The notes: a model not told the origin generated them from the sequence alone. Shown: positions 37,375-44,776, counted from the first letter of the stretch. The stretch: DNA of 64,000 bases from Haploplasma axanthum (GCF_900660745.1 NZ_LR215048.1:1819100-1883099); one strand, 5' to 3'. Program-made: numbers and translations.

Positions 37375-37689
37375 CTAATGTAAACTAATAACAATACATT
37401 TTCTCTTATCATCTTTCATAGTAATCTTAATGTAAAATTCATAGTTATACTTTGAAATATACTTCTTAAAAATCCAGACTTCGCCTTTATTAGAATCATA
37501 ATTTAATTCTGGACCATAACAATAATCTCCATGACTTAATCCTCTTATTATCTCATCTCTATCATCATCAAGAAGTGCATATTTTCTCCATACCATTTCA
37601 TTTTTATCTCTTAATATGTATATCAAATCATACTCCTTAATATTCCCTATACATTCATCAAGCGTCAATAAAATCATCCCCCCATTCAT
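37375..37689 (-). CDS. putative toxin of the TAC operon (MqsR/RelE-fold candidate)
   Basis: Up to 104 residues. The last third (GEVWIFKKYI to YIKITMKDDKRKCIVISLH) has the strand pattern of MqsR-type RelE-fold RNases, where a YLKIT strand is followed by a basic turn and a final IVSxH/K strand. The assignment rests mainly on position, first in the operon just before an MqsA-like antitoxin. The start is ambiguous: ATG 37689 is followed by GGGGGG and a second in-frame ATG at 37677. An mRNA interferase activity is inference. Confidence 0.62.
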   Translation of the reverse strand: MNGGMILLTLDECIGNIKEYDLIYILRDKNEMVWRKYALLDDDRDEIIRGLSHGDYCYGPELNYDSNKGEVWIFKKYISKYNYEFYIKITMKDDKRKCIVISLH

Positions 37690-37694
37690 AAAAA

Positions 37695-37739
37695 GGTATC
37701 ATTTGATACCATTATAGCGTATTTAGACTAGTTTTGCAA
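37695..37739 (-). promoter_or_regulatory. TAC operon promoter and operator
   Basis: Minus-strand -35 TTGCAA (37734-37739), 17-bp spacer, perfect -10 TATAAT (37711-37716). Directly downstream, over the expected transcription start, lies the perfect 16-bp palindrome GGTATCATTTGATACC (37695-37710). It is the likely operator for the XRE-type antitoxin. Confidence 0.75.
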
Positions 37740-37749
37740 GTTCTATAGA

Positions 37750-37973
37750 TTATCTATCATAAATTGTATCAACGACTGAAAATGAATTTAGTTTCTTCTT
37801 TTGCATCAATAATATTATCATAGCAAATAGCAATGTAAAAATTAACAAAAAAGCGAAAACAACTAAATTAAAATTAATCCCTCATCTATTAATTCCAAGT
37901 TCAAATTACTTAAAGCAGCAATTTCATTTTCTTTATTCTTATAAAATGTTTTTGTAATATTTTGTAATCTCAT
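37750..37973 (-). pseudogene. ABC transporter (ATPase-permease) remnant with internal deletion
   Basis: An intact start (ATG 37973, ribosome site GGGAGAAG) opens an ABC-ATPase N-terminus (MRLQNITKTFYKNKENEIAA, as in LolD/MacB-type proteins). It runs only about 35 codons to a stop before any Walker A motif. In the rest, a frame encodes a membrane helix and a tail (VVFAFLLIFTLL, then VVDTIYDR and stop). This resembles the C-terminus of an FtsX-type permease. The simplest reading is one fused ATPase-permease gene, or two adjacent genes, that lost its middle. Between 37974 and 38202 I see no gene or clear signal. Confidence 0.6.
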
Positions 37974-38202
37974 ATATACTTCTCCCATTTTTATGCTTAT
38001 CCTTAAAACGATTACTTCTATGTAAATTCTAAAACTATTCTTTTTTATTTTCAACTTCAATTGACATTCTTTTGGCAATTAAAATATTTCATGATGCCAA
38101 GCATATTCTATTTATAAATTTCTTATGTGTAATAGGTATGTTATTTTATCTTTTTATAATTTGAATCTTATGATTACAGTGAATAGATTTAAATCAAGCA
38201 AA

Positions 38203-39093
38203 CTAAATTGTTTCTTTTGAATACCAACTTGGTATTACATTATTGAAATTATCAAAGTATTCCAAGATATTATTAGCAATTTCAATTGATAAATCGATTT
38301 GTTCTTGATCAAACTTATGTGCCCATGGTATATGCGAAATAATTGATTCAGCAGCATATAGCGCTAAGATATTAAAGAATTTTGTTTTATCCTTATTTTT
38401 AAAATAACTATTTATAAAACCATTTTCAAAATGAACACTTTCTCTTACATTCCAGATAAAAGGCTTAAATTCTGAATAAATATCTTCAAATCCTAATTTA
38501 TCAAAATCAATTATGTAAATATCATCATTATTAATAATCATATTACCTAAATGATAATCGGTATGTGCTAATACTCTTCTAATATTTTTTATTAAATGAC
38601 GATTATCTTTTATATATTGAATTACTAAATCATACTTTGGAATAATATTTTTATATTTTATACTTTCATTTATTTTTCTATCAAGTTTCTTATTATATAT
38701 CTTACTCCATGAATCTTTATACTCTATTTTTGTCTTATGAATTCTTTTTAATATTTCTCCAACTTTATATCCAAACATATATTGCTCATGCTCAGTATAA
38801 TTCTTTATGATGCTAGTAGCATCCACTCCATCAATATACTCAAAAACAGTATATACTTTTTCTTCATTAAATAATCCAAAATCAATTACTTTAGCAATAT
38901 TAATATCTAGAGTCTTAAGCTTTAGAAGTTCATCATATTGCTTCTTTCGATATTCATATCTTTTAATATCTGATATCCTAACTAGATACTTTTGGTCAAA
39001 AGTATTAGTAACAATATATTTTACATCACTACTAAATCCCTTATTTAATTTTTTAATATCTTTAATCCTACCTAACACTTTAATCTTATCCAT
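38203..39093 (-). CDS. aminoglycoside-phosphotransferase-family small-molecule kinase
   Basis: 296-residue kinase-fold protein of the APH/choline-kinase group. The ATP-lobe is at about 1-95 (FSSDVKYIV, then VFEYIDG hinge). The catalytic loop is LAHTDYHLGNMI (HxDxxxxN) and the metal site is IIDFDKLGF. The substrate may be a sugar, choline or antibiotic; resistance cannot be claimed. It is a single gene next to the tRNA locus where the prophage inserted. Confidence 0.82.
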   Translation of the reverse strand: MDKIKVLGRIKDIKKLNKGFSSDVKYIVTNTFDQKYLVRISDIKRYEYRKKQYDELLKLKTLDINIAKVIDFGLFNEEKVYTVFEYIDGVDATSIIKNYTEHEQYMFGYKVGEILKRIHKTKIEYKDSWSKIYNKKLDRKINESIKYKNIIPKYDLVIQYIKDNRHLIKNIRRVLAHTDYHLGNMIINNDDIYIIDFDKLGFEDIYSEFKPFIWNVRESVHFENGFINSYFKNKDKTKFFNILALYAAESIISHIPWAHKFDQEQIDLSIEIANNILEYFDNFNNVIPSWYSKETI

Positions 39094-39114
39094 GCAATCA
39101 CCTCACATACTCTT

Positions 39115-39142
39115 AAAAAGAAAAAACACTCTAAAAGTGTTT
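39115..39142 (-). terminator. terminator of the tRNA transcript
   Basis: Stem AAACACT/AGTGTTT (7 bp, loop of 5). On the minus strand it is followed by TTTTTTCTTTTT, so it ends the leftward tRNA-Glu transcript. A second small stem AAGGCT/AGCCTT lies between it and the tRNA (about 39160-39180). Confidence 0.75.
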
Positions 39143-39195
39143 ATTTTTCCTTACTATCTCTATAAGGCTAAGACAAGCCTTAATCTATTCCTAAT

Positions 39196-39271
39196 TGGTG
39201 ACCCGTACGGGATTCGAACCCGTGAATGCATGCGTGAAAGGCATGTGAGTTAACCGTTTCTCCAACGGGCC
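39196..39271 (-). tRNA. tRNA-Glu (anticodon TTC), copy 1
   Basis: 76 nt including an encoded CCA end. The acceptor stem is GGCCCGT/ACGGGTC (one G-U pair) with discriminator A. The anticodon stem CATGC/GCATG encloses loop CTTTCAC (anticodon TTC), and the T-loop is TTCGAAT. This is the copy next to host DNA. The phage now separates it from the tRNA that preceded it. Confidence 0.96.
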
Positions 39272-39273
39272 AA

Positions 39274-39296
39274 TGGCGGAGTGAGAGGGAGTCGAA
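39274..39296 (-). other. 3' end fragment of a tRNA (probably tRNA-Ser)
   Basis: On the minus strand: T-loop TTCGACT, T-stem half CCCTC, acceptor half TCACTCC, discriminator G and CCA. The G discriminator and CTCCGCCA-type end suggest tRNA-Ser. It lies 2 nt upstream of tRNA-Glu; the 5' part is absent here and should be at the far right end of the array. Confidence 0.75.
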
Positions 39297-39328
39297 TTAT
39301 TTAACCCTTATAAATAAGATTGAATTAT

Positions 39329-39350
39329 AAACGCATATTAGCGTTTTTTT
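39329..39350 (+). terminator. phage terminator near the attachment site, copy 1
   Basis: AAACGC/GCGTTT stem with loop ATATTA followed by seven or more T on the plus strand. It would stop rightward transcription that enters across the attachment site. Confidence 0.7.
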
Positions 39351-39380
39351 TATTTTATGGGCGAAACATTAATAACATTT

Positions 39381-39498
39381 TAAAGGGATAAATTAAAGGA
39401 GCCCATGCCTTAATTTGTCCGTTTAAAGTGTTATTTTTATTTAACACTTTGTGTCCCTTTATTCCTACGACGTTAACGCCGGCATTGTTGACGTCGTA
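39381..39498. other. hairpin cluster, candidate phage origin/packaging region, copy 1
   Basis: Three consecutive stem-loops precede the first phage gene. A ~17-bp imperfect stem (39381-39424, loop AGCCCATG) comes first. A perfect 9-bp stem AAAGTGTTA/TAACACTTT (39425-39450) follows. The third is a 12-bp stem TACGACGTTAAC/GTTGACGTCGTA (39466-39498, one G-T pair, loop GCCGGCATT). TAAAGGGA (39381) and TCCCTTTA (39454) can also pair around the second. Such clusters mark origins and packaging signals of filamentous phages; the function here is inferred. Confidence 0.5.
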
Positions 39499-39540
39499 AT
39501 TGGAGGGGGAACAAACAACAATTAAAGGGAGGTTCATCAT

Positions 39541-40029
39541 ATGAACAAAGATTTACAAGCAGTATTTAGCAATCGTACAGACGATTGGGCGACACCAGAG
39601 ATTATATTTGATTATCTGGAACGTTATTGTGAGGTTAAAAAAGACGAATGGTTTGACCCATGTCCTCTTGGTGCATTCGATAAAGGTTATGACGGTTTAA
39701 AAGTTGATTGGAGTAATCACGAAAATATTTACATCAATCCACCTTATAGCAATATTAAAGGTTTTGTTGAGAAAGCAATTGAAACACATACTAACGATAG
39801 AACTAAAGCAATTTACTTCTTAATACCTGCAAGAACTGACACAAAGTATTATAAGCTTCTTTTCGAGTATGGTTGTAATTTCGAGTTCATTGAGGGACGT
39901 TTGAAGTTTGGAAAATCAAAACATTCAAGTACTTTTCCTAGCGTATTGGTTCAACTAAATGGCGACGGAGTAATGAGAAATCAAATATATTATATTAGCA
40001 AAAATAAATTACATGGGGGCAATAAATAA
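39541..40029 (+). CDS. phage DNA N-6-adenine methyltransferase, copy 1
   Basis: A 162-residue Dam-like phage adenine methylase (PF05869 type). WATPEIIFDYL and FDPCPLG are near the N-terminus (AdoMet site), the catalytic NPPY is at residues 66-69, and the fold ends in FLIPARTDTKYY and VLVQLNG strands typical of the family. Ribosome site is AAGGGAGG. It is the first gene of the plus-strand operon. It probably modifies phage DNA against restriction or for replication control; the target sequence is not readable from the protein. Confidence 0.9.
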   Translation: MNKDLQAVFSNRTDDWATPEIIFDYLERYCEVKKDEWFDPCPLGAFDKGYDGLKVDWSNHENIYINPPYSNIKGFVEKAIETHTNDRTKAIYFLIPARTDTKYYKLLFEYGCNFEFIEGRLKFGKSKHSSTFPSVLVQLNGDGVMRNQIYYISKNKLHGGNK

Positions 40030-40241
40030 TGAAAAAAAGAATTAATAAAAAAGATTTAATGGCGTTTTTAAAAAGCGAAAAAGGCTTTTTAAAATTAGAT
40101 ACAATGTGTTGGCGTGCTTTTGTTGAAATTGATGGTGTTGATTACACTGTCAATTTCGATACATATTTAAAACTTGATTTAATCAAATTGAAAAGCGACT
40201 TTATGACTAAATACTATGTACTTAGAAAGGTGGCTAACTAA
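40029..40241 (+). CDS. phage hypothetical protein (70 aa), copy 1
   Basis: Small basic protein starting MKKRINKKDLMAFLKSEKG. A predicted N-terminal helix is followed by a strand-rich middle (FVEIDGVDYTVNFDTYLKL). No family recognised. Its start overlaps the methylase stop (TAATG) and its end overlaps the next start, so it is translationally coupled in the early operon. Confidence 0.7.
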   Translation: MKKRINKKDLMAFLKSEKGFLKLDTMCWRAFVEIDGVDYTVNFDTYLKLDLIKLKSDFMTKYYVLRKVAN

Positions 40242-40462
40242 TGAAAAAAAGAATGTTGGAATATAAAGGAATGTTATATACTGAGGAAGATTTATTTGAA
40301 AAACTGGAAGACGATGAAATAATTGAATCATCTGTACTTGTTAATTATTATTACAATGGAAATTTTATAGGTAATGACAATGGATTTTCAACTAAAGAAA
40401 TGCTTGATGAGATTATAGAAAGCGGCAATTTAAGTATATCAGAGGTAAAAACTAATGACTAA
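40241..40462 (+). CDS. phage hypothetical protein (73 aa), copy 1
   Basis: Acidic small protein with a helix KEMLDEIIESGNL near the C-terminus and a YKGMLYTEEDLFEKL N-terminal helix. It begins like the preceding protein (MKKR), but I see no further similarity. No function recognised. Its last 8 bases overlap the next gene. Confidence 0.7.
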   Translation: MKKRMLEYKGMLYTEEDLFEKLEDDEIIESSVLVNYYYNGNFIGNDNGFSTKEMLDEIIESGNLSISEVKTND

Positions 40463-40751
40463 AAATGAAATGTTAGAACTCAAAAATGGCGACTTTGTGC
40501 AAGTAAAAAAAGGAAATAAATGGTACAACGGCATAGCAATTCAACATAAAGAGAATAGTCTTCTTTTTGATGATGACGACTTATTTTTATATGTTATTTA
40601 TTTTCCTGATAGTGAAACTAATATGTATGACGCCCATAATTTTTTTAGCCGTAACGAAATTAGACTACCAAATTATGACGTCACAAACAATGAAACTCTT
40701 AAAAAAGTTAAAAAGTTAGTAGATCAATTAGTTGTTAAAGGTGGTAAATAA
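40455..40751 (+). CDS. phage hypothetical protein (98 aa), copy 1
   Basis: Probably a small beta-barrel: GDFVQVKKGNKWYNGIAI with Phe/Asp-rich strands, then a Lys-rich helix KKVKKLVDQLV at the C-terminus. No family recognised. It is intact here and in copy 3; copy 2 has a one-base frameshift. A GACGTC palindrome lies at 40677. Confidence 0.7.
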   Translation: MTKNEMLELKNGDFVQVKKGNKWYNGIAIQHKENSLLFDDDDLFLYVIYFPDSETNMYDAHNFFSRNEIRLPNYDVTNNETLKKVKKLVDQLVVKGGK

Positions 40752-40752
40752 T

Positions 40753-40926
40753 ATGTATATTTTAGAAAAAAATAATCAATATGTTTCAAATATTATCGTA
40801 GTTTTTAACAACAAAAAAGCAAAATGTATCTTATCTGATAACGTTAATTTCGCAGTGAAATTCTATGATAAAAAAGATGCAAAAGCACAGGCAAAACGAT
40901 TTAAATGTAATCTAAAGGAGTTGTAG
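40753..40926 (+). CDS. phage hypothetical protein (57 aa), copy 1
   Basis: Start chosen at ATG 40753 (MYILEKNNQYVSN), 9 bp after AAAGGTGG. A longer start inside the previous gene lacks a ribosome site. The C-terminal half is basic (DKKDAKAQAKRFKC). Unknown function. Confidence 0.65.
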   Translation: MYILEKNNQYVSNIIVVFNNKKAKCILSDNVNFAVKFYDKKDAKAQAKRFKCNLKEL

Positions 40927-40929
40927 AAA

Positions 40930-41682
40930 TTGAGTAAGAAAAAAGATTTTATTGTTGAAAAAGCAAGTTTCACAACGATAGAAAATGATATATTTTTCTA
41001 TCAAAATAATGGTGAAAAACTATCACTTGAAGCGTGGGGATTGTACGCGTTCATGTTATCACTTCCCGACGCTTGGGACTACACTATTAACGGGCTGAAA
41101 TCAGTTGTAAACGCTGGACGTGATAAGGTTTCAAAAACGTTAAAAGAACTTGAAAATGCAGGCTTTTTAGAGCGTCAACAAAGTAATGAAAATGGGCGTT
41201 TTGGTAACATGCAATACAAGATAATTCGTAGACTTCAAACACCGTTGACTGAAAAACCGTTAACGGAAATACCGTCGACGGAAAATCAGATACAACTAAT
41301 TACTAAAGAACTAAAAGATCTTGATAAATTTAAAGATAAAGGGGAAATTTCTTTCCCCCAAACGTTCCACTACCTAACTAAAGAATTGATTAATAAAAAA
41401 TACATCAGTGCTTTAGATTTTGATGTCGAAAAATATAACGATTTGTTTAGTACATTAGATTCAAGATATGGTTATCAAAATGTACTTGAAGTCACTAGGT
41501 ATGCATTAACTTATTCGCTGAAAAATGTTGAACGAATTAATAACAAATTATCGTATTTATCAAGTGCCATTATGAGCGAACTTGTTAAACGTGAAAAAGC
41601 ATCATCAAATGAACCTGCTTGGTTAGATGCATACATGAAAGAATTATTTCATAAGGATGAGTTGACTGATGAATATTTTTAG
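40930..41682 (+). CDS. HTH replication-initiator-like phage protein, copy 1
   Basis: 250 residues from a TTG start with ribosome site AAGGAG. The N-terminal winged helix (about 20-100: LSLEAWGLYAFMLSLPDAWDYTINGLKSV to LKELENAGFLERQQ) is the HTH_36/DnaD-N type found in phage and plasmid replication initiators. A polar linker follows and then a helical C-terminus (YLTKELINKKYIS to IMSELVKREK) like a DnaD/replisome-organiser domain. It probably starts replication of the circular form. No HUH or relaxase motif is present. Confidence 0.72.
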   Translation: MSKKKDFIVEKASFTTIENDIFFYQNNGEKLSLEAWGLYAFMLSLPDAWDYTINGLKSVVNAGRDKVSKTLKELENAGFLERQQSNENGRFGNMQYKIIRRLQTPLTEKPLTEIPSTENQIQLITKELKDLDKFKDKGEISFPQTFHYLTKELINKKYISALDFDVEKYNDLFSTLDSRYGYQNVLEVTRYALTYSLKNVERINNKLSYLSSAIMSELVKREKASSNEPAWLDAYMKELFHKDELTDEYF

Positions 41683-41893
41683 AATGATTTTAGATAATGT
41701 ATTTTCGATTACTAATTGCGAATATAACATTCAAGAAATTGATACTAATAAAATTGACGTCATAACTAATAGTGCAGTCTTTCATTTTGAAAATCAAACT
41801 TTAATAATGGTTAACGGAAATTATGATTTTGTTAAAGTTAAGCACATTAAAAATATTGTTGAAAGGATGGTTCAAGATTTTGGAGAAAACTAA
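41669..41893 (+). CDS. phage hypothetical protein (74 aa), copy 1
   Basis: Small acidic alpha/beta protein (MNIFRMILDNVFSI to IVERMVQDFGEN) of unknown role. It overlaps the initiator gene by 14 nt and the next gene by 14 nt. It carries a GACGTC site at 41756. Confidence 0.65.
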   Translation: MNIFRMILDNVFSITNCEYNIQEIDTNKIDVITNSAVFHFENQTLIMVNGNYDFVKVKHIKNIVERMVQDFGEN

Positions 41894-42443
41894 CGACAAC
41901 ATAAAACAACTTTTAGAAAAAATCAAAGCATTAGCAATTAATGGAGTTGACGGCGAAAAAGAAAATGCGCAACTTCTTCTTAAAAAGTTAATGCATAAAT
42001 ATAAAATCACTGATAATGATCTAGAGATTAACAAACGTGATTGGAGAAATGTTACTCTACCACGTTTTAGATTACATAACAAACTTTTCTGGGCAATCAT
42101 TCAATCAACATACGATATTACTGCGTATCGTAAAACTTCCAAACGTGACGTCATAAAACTATTTATAACGCAAAGTGAATTAGTTGAGATTATTGCTAAG
42201 TACAATTTTTATGTTTATCACTTCGATGTTGACATTGATGCCTTTGCTATTTCTTTCATTTCTAAAAATAAACTCTTTCCAGTGACTGAACGTGCTGGAA
42301 CTCCTAGAGAAATGACAGAGCGTGAATATCAACGCTGGCTTAAAGCTCACGCAATCGAAACATCAAAATATAACTATAATTCTGGGCAACTTGGTAAGGA
42401 ACAGTTGCAACTAGATTTTGAAGAAAAGGAGGAATTGCAATGA
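41880..42443 (+). CDS. DUF2786-domain phage protein, copy 1
   Basis: 187 residues from the TTG at 41880 (AAAGGA 12 bp upstream). The N-terminal ~45 residues (IKQLLEKIKALAINGVDGE to LLLKKLMHKYKITDNDLE) match the DUF2786 pattern seen in phage and plasmid proteins. The middle has a charged alpha/beta region and a WLKAHAIETSKYNYNSG segment. DUF2786 function is unknown; a DNA-replication role is often guessed from context. The next gene starts within its stop (ATGA). Confidence 0.72.
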   Translation: MEKTNDNIKQLLEKIKALAINGVDGEKENAQLLLKKLMHKYKITDNDLEINKRDWRNVTLPRFRLHNKLFWAIIQSTYDITAYRKTSKRDVIKLFITQSELVEIIAKYNFYVYHFDVDIDAFAISFISKNKLFPVTERAGTPREMTEREYQRWLKAHAIETSKYNYNSGQLGKEQLQLDFEEKEELQ

Positions 42444-42667
42444 ATGAATTAAAACAGCTTATAAGTGATTTATTGGTTGAATATGACGAGGTTAGCATGG
42501 AGCATAGAGCAACAATGCCACTTGATTATGACTTTCGAAAAAAATGGCTACTTCCTCTTGCTGAAAAAATTAACAATCTAGATATGAAAATCGAGGTTAT
42601 AAAAATATCTTCTAAAATCATTCATGAAAGCAATGCACTAGATGCTTATGACGACGAAGAGGATTAA
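42440..42667 (+). CDS. phage hypothetical protein (75 aa), copy 1
   Basis: Acidic helical protein (MNELKQLISDLLVEYDEV, with C-terminus DAYDDEED), likely coiled-coil. No family recognised. GAGGAATTGCA precedes the start. Confidence 0.65.
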   Translation: MNELKQLISDLLVEYDEVSMEHRATMPLDYDFRKKWLLPLAEKINNLDMKIEVIKISSKIIHESNALDAYDDEED

Positions 42668-42681
42668 GGAGGTGATTAAAA

Positions 42682-43053
42682 ATGAAATCAACTAAACAAG
42701 CATTTATAACTAAATTGATAGATTATACGTTAGACTTTTTTAAAGTCAAAACTGAGGATCAAGAGCACATCATAAGTTTTAAAGGTGAGCATGTCATAAT
42801 CTCACTGAAAACAAAAGAAACAATACATGAACTTGCTAAGATTGCTTTTGACTTCGAGGAAGATGACGGACTTGATTTTCTAGCATCTGTAATTAATGAA
42901 TTAGCATTATCAGATGATGCGATTAAAGATGCTAACGATGTATTAACAGCATTTTATCAAGAAGATTATCAAGAAGATTATAATAATCTGCAAGAGGAAA
43001 TCGAAAGAGATATTCAACAAGAAATGATTGATAATAATGTTGAGCCTGATTAA
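42682..43053 (+). CDS. phage hypothetical acidic protein (123 aa), copy 1
   Basis: Strongly acidic, ending in a Gln/Glu/Asp-rich tail (YQEDYQEDYNNLQEEIERDI). A short duplicated YQED unit is visible. Ribosome site AAGGAGGTGATT is the strongest of the early operon. Unknown; an acidic DNA-mimic or inhibitor is possible but unsupported. Between 43054 and 43153 is a weak hairpin (GGAA/TTCC arms) with a T run, perhaps an attenuator before the virion genes. Confidence 0.65.
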   Translation: MKSTKQAFITKLIDYTLDFFKVKTEDQEHIISFKGEHVIISLKTKETIHELAKIAFDFEEDDGLDFLASVINELALSDDAIKDANDVLTAFYQEDYQEDYNNLQEEIERDIQQEMIDNNVEPD

Positions 43054-43153
43054 TAAAAATGATAATAACATGGGGGAAAAAGATAGAGTTGAAAGACTTC
43101 TTCTATTCTTCCATTTTTTTATAAAAAACAAAAATAAAAAGGAGAAATAAGAA

Positions 43154-44749
43154 ATGAAAAAATTAAAATTATTATTGGTTGCACTATTAGTTGCAACATC
43201 AAGCCTACTTATGACGTCAAAAGTTAGTGCAGCATCTAAGACTGTTACATTGACATCTAATAAGTTTAGTCAAAGTGATTTAATTTTAGAGCATCAAGGT
43301 GGTGGCATTTTTACAGTAATCATTGATCAAGAAGCATGGTTCCCAGTTTTAGCAAGTCCATGGGATGACAATGTATCAATTGGTTTAACTAGTAACGACT
43401 TTAAAAAAATTAAAGTGATATTGAATGGAACTGAATATATTAAAGATTTTGGTTCAGGCTTCACTTTCGATTTTGAACCATTAGCAAACGAACAATGGGA
43501 ATTATCAACAAATATTAGTGGAACATTTACAAGATATACTATTCCAGCATATGACTTAAAAATACAAGTTGCTGATACTTTTGATATCAGAAAGCCAGCA
43601 TCTTCAGGTAAAGATATAATTATTAATAATGTTGAAAAGCCATATACTTTAGAGCAATTAAAAGCAAATGCTTTATTTAAAGTTACAGACGAATATGATG
43701 GCGATATTACTGATAAAGCGCAAATTATTAGAGATACTTACACACCAAATAAATCAGTTCCAGGAACATTTGAAATTGAATGGCAAACAACAAACTCTGG
43801 TGGACTTTCTACTAATTATATTTTGAAAGTTTTAAATCAAGATTTTGATGCACCAGATATTGATGGACCAGATTTAGAATACTTTTCATATACGCAAGAA
43901 TTAACTCTTGCTGACATCGCTAATAAGTTTACAGCAATTGATAATATTGATGGAACTGTTCCAGTAACTATTTTGCAACATGATTATGTTCAAGGTGCAG
44001 TTGGAACATATGAATTCACAATGCAAGCCGTAGACAAAGCAGGTAATAGAAATACTCATTATTATAAAGTTATTATCCAAGATGATGTACTGCCAGTAAT
44101 TACAGATGAAAACAACGGGAAAATACAAATCAATTGGAAAGATGACGTCAATACTCAAACATTACTTTTAGGACTTTCTGCAACTGATGCAGTTGATGGA
44201 AATCTAACAAGTTCGATTAAAATTGTTGAAAATAATATAGTAAACAAACTAGGTAAATACATTGTTAAATATGAAGTATCTGATGAAGCAGGAAATATTG
44301 CTGAGTATCAAAGAGAATATGAAGTTATTACTTTAGAAAGTCCCAAATATTGGATTAGCCAAAATATTTTATCAGTTGAAGACATCAACAAAATGACAGT
44401 AGATCAACTTGCTAGAATATATGCGAATTATGAAAATATTGAAATGAAGTCTTTCGAAGTAATTACTAATGAATATTTAAACAATGAAGAAACTCCAGGA
44501 CAATATTTATTGTCAATGAAAATCGTTGACACTAATAACGAAACTCATGAAATAAATAGAATGATTAGAGTTTTTAATGAAAGTGAGTTGCCTAAGGAAA
44601 ATGAAGAACCTAAAGCAAAAACAATATGGCAAAAAATAGCGGACTTCTTCATCTGGATTTTCAACAATATAATTCTTCCTGTTTGGAAAGTTATAGTGTG
44701 GATTTGGGAACATACGATAGGTGCAATTTTCAAATTAATAACTAAATAA
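43154..44749 (+). CDS. secreted, membrane-anchored phage surface/adsorption protein, copy 1
   Basis: 531 residues. Signal peptide MKKLKLLLVALLVATSS with cleavage after VSA (about 26). A beta-rich N-terminal domain is followed by three or four bacterial Ig-like (DUF5011-type) repeats (about 155-235, 237-312, 313-390, 395-480), each ending in a YTVKV-like strand. The C-terminus (about 490-531) is Trp-rich and hydrophobic (IWQKIADFFIWIFNNIILP) with a short basic end, a membrane anchor. The layout resembles the adsorption protein (pIII) of filamentous phages. It is the first gene of the virion block, ribosome site AAGGAG. Confidence 0.78.
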   Translation: MKKLKLLLVALLVATSSLLMTSKVSAASKTVTLTSNKFSQSDLILEHQGGGIFTVIIDQEAWFPVLASPWDDNVSIGLTSNDFKKIKVILNGTEYIKDFGSGFTFDFEPLANEQWELSTNISGTFTRYTIPAYDLKIQVADTFDIRKPASSGKDIIINNVEKPYTLEQLKANALFKVTDEYDGDITDKAQIIRDTYTPNKSVPGTFEIEWQTTNSGGLSTNYILKVLNQDFDAPDIDGPDLEYFSYTQELTLADIANKFTAIDNIDGTVPVTILQHDYVQGAVGTYEFTMQAVDKAGNRNTHYYKVIIQDDVLPVITDENNGKIQINWKDDVNTQTLLLGLSATDAVDGNLTSSIKIVENNIVNKLGKYIVKYEVSDEAGNIAEYQREYEVITLESPKYWISQNILSVEDINKMTVDQLARIYANYENIEMKSFEVITNEYLNNEETPGQYLLSMKIVDTNNETHEINRMIRVFNESELPKENEEPKAKTIWQKIADFFIWIFNNIILPVWKVIVWIWEHTIGAIFKLITK

Positions 44750-44776
44750 TAACAATCACAAAAAGGATGTGATAAA

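Larger units (their letters stand above)
39191..39296. repeat. attachment core, left end (attL)
   Basis: This 106-bp block recurs at 48834-48939 and 58488-58593. The base before it differs between host (39190) and phage (48833), which fixes the left edge of homology. It holds a complete tRNA-Glu plus the last 23 nt of another tRNA. tRNA-like sequence stops at 39296, inside a T-loop. The crossover was probably in that tRNA's T-arm/3' end; the true right edge needs attR, which is outside the window. Confidence 0.8.

Noticed and set aside
38203..39093. Antibiotic-resistance aminoglycoside phosphotransferase
   Set aside because: Only generic kinase motifs are visible; the family includes choline and sugar kinases, so a resistance call is not supported.
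1..39190. Mycoplasma code (TGA as Trp)
   Set aside because: TGA ends genes such as pstS in coupled ATGA overlaps and no in-frame TGA is needed; Trp is TGG throughout.
39355..39540. 61-codon minus-strand open frame before the phage methylase (and at 48998, 58652)
   Set aside because: It lies across the hairpin cluster, has no ribosome site, and its existence follows from the GC-rich stems; the non-coding structured region explains it better.
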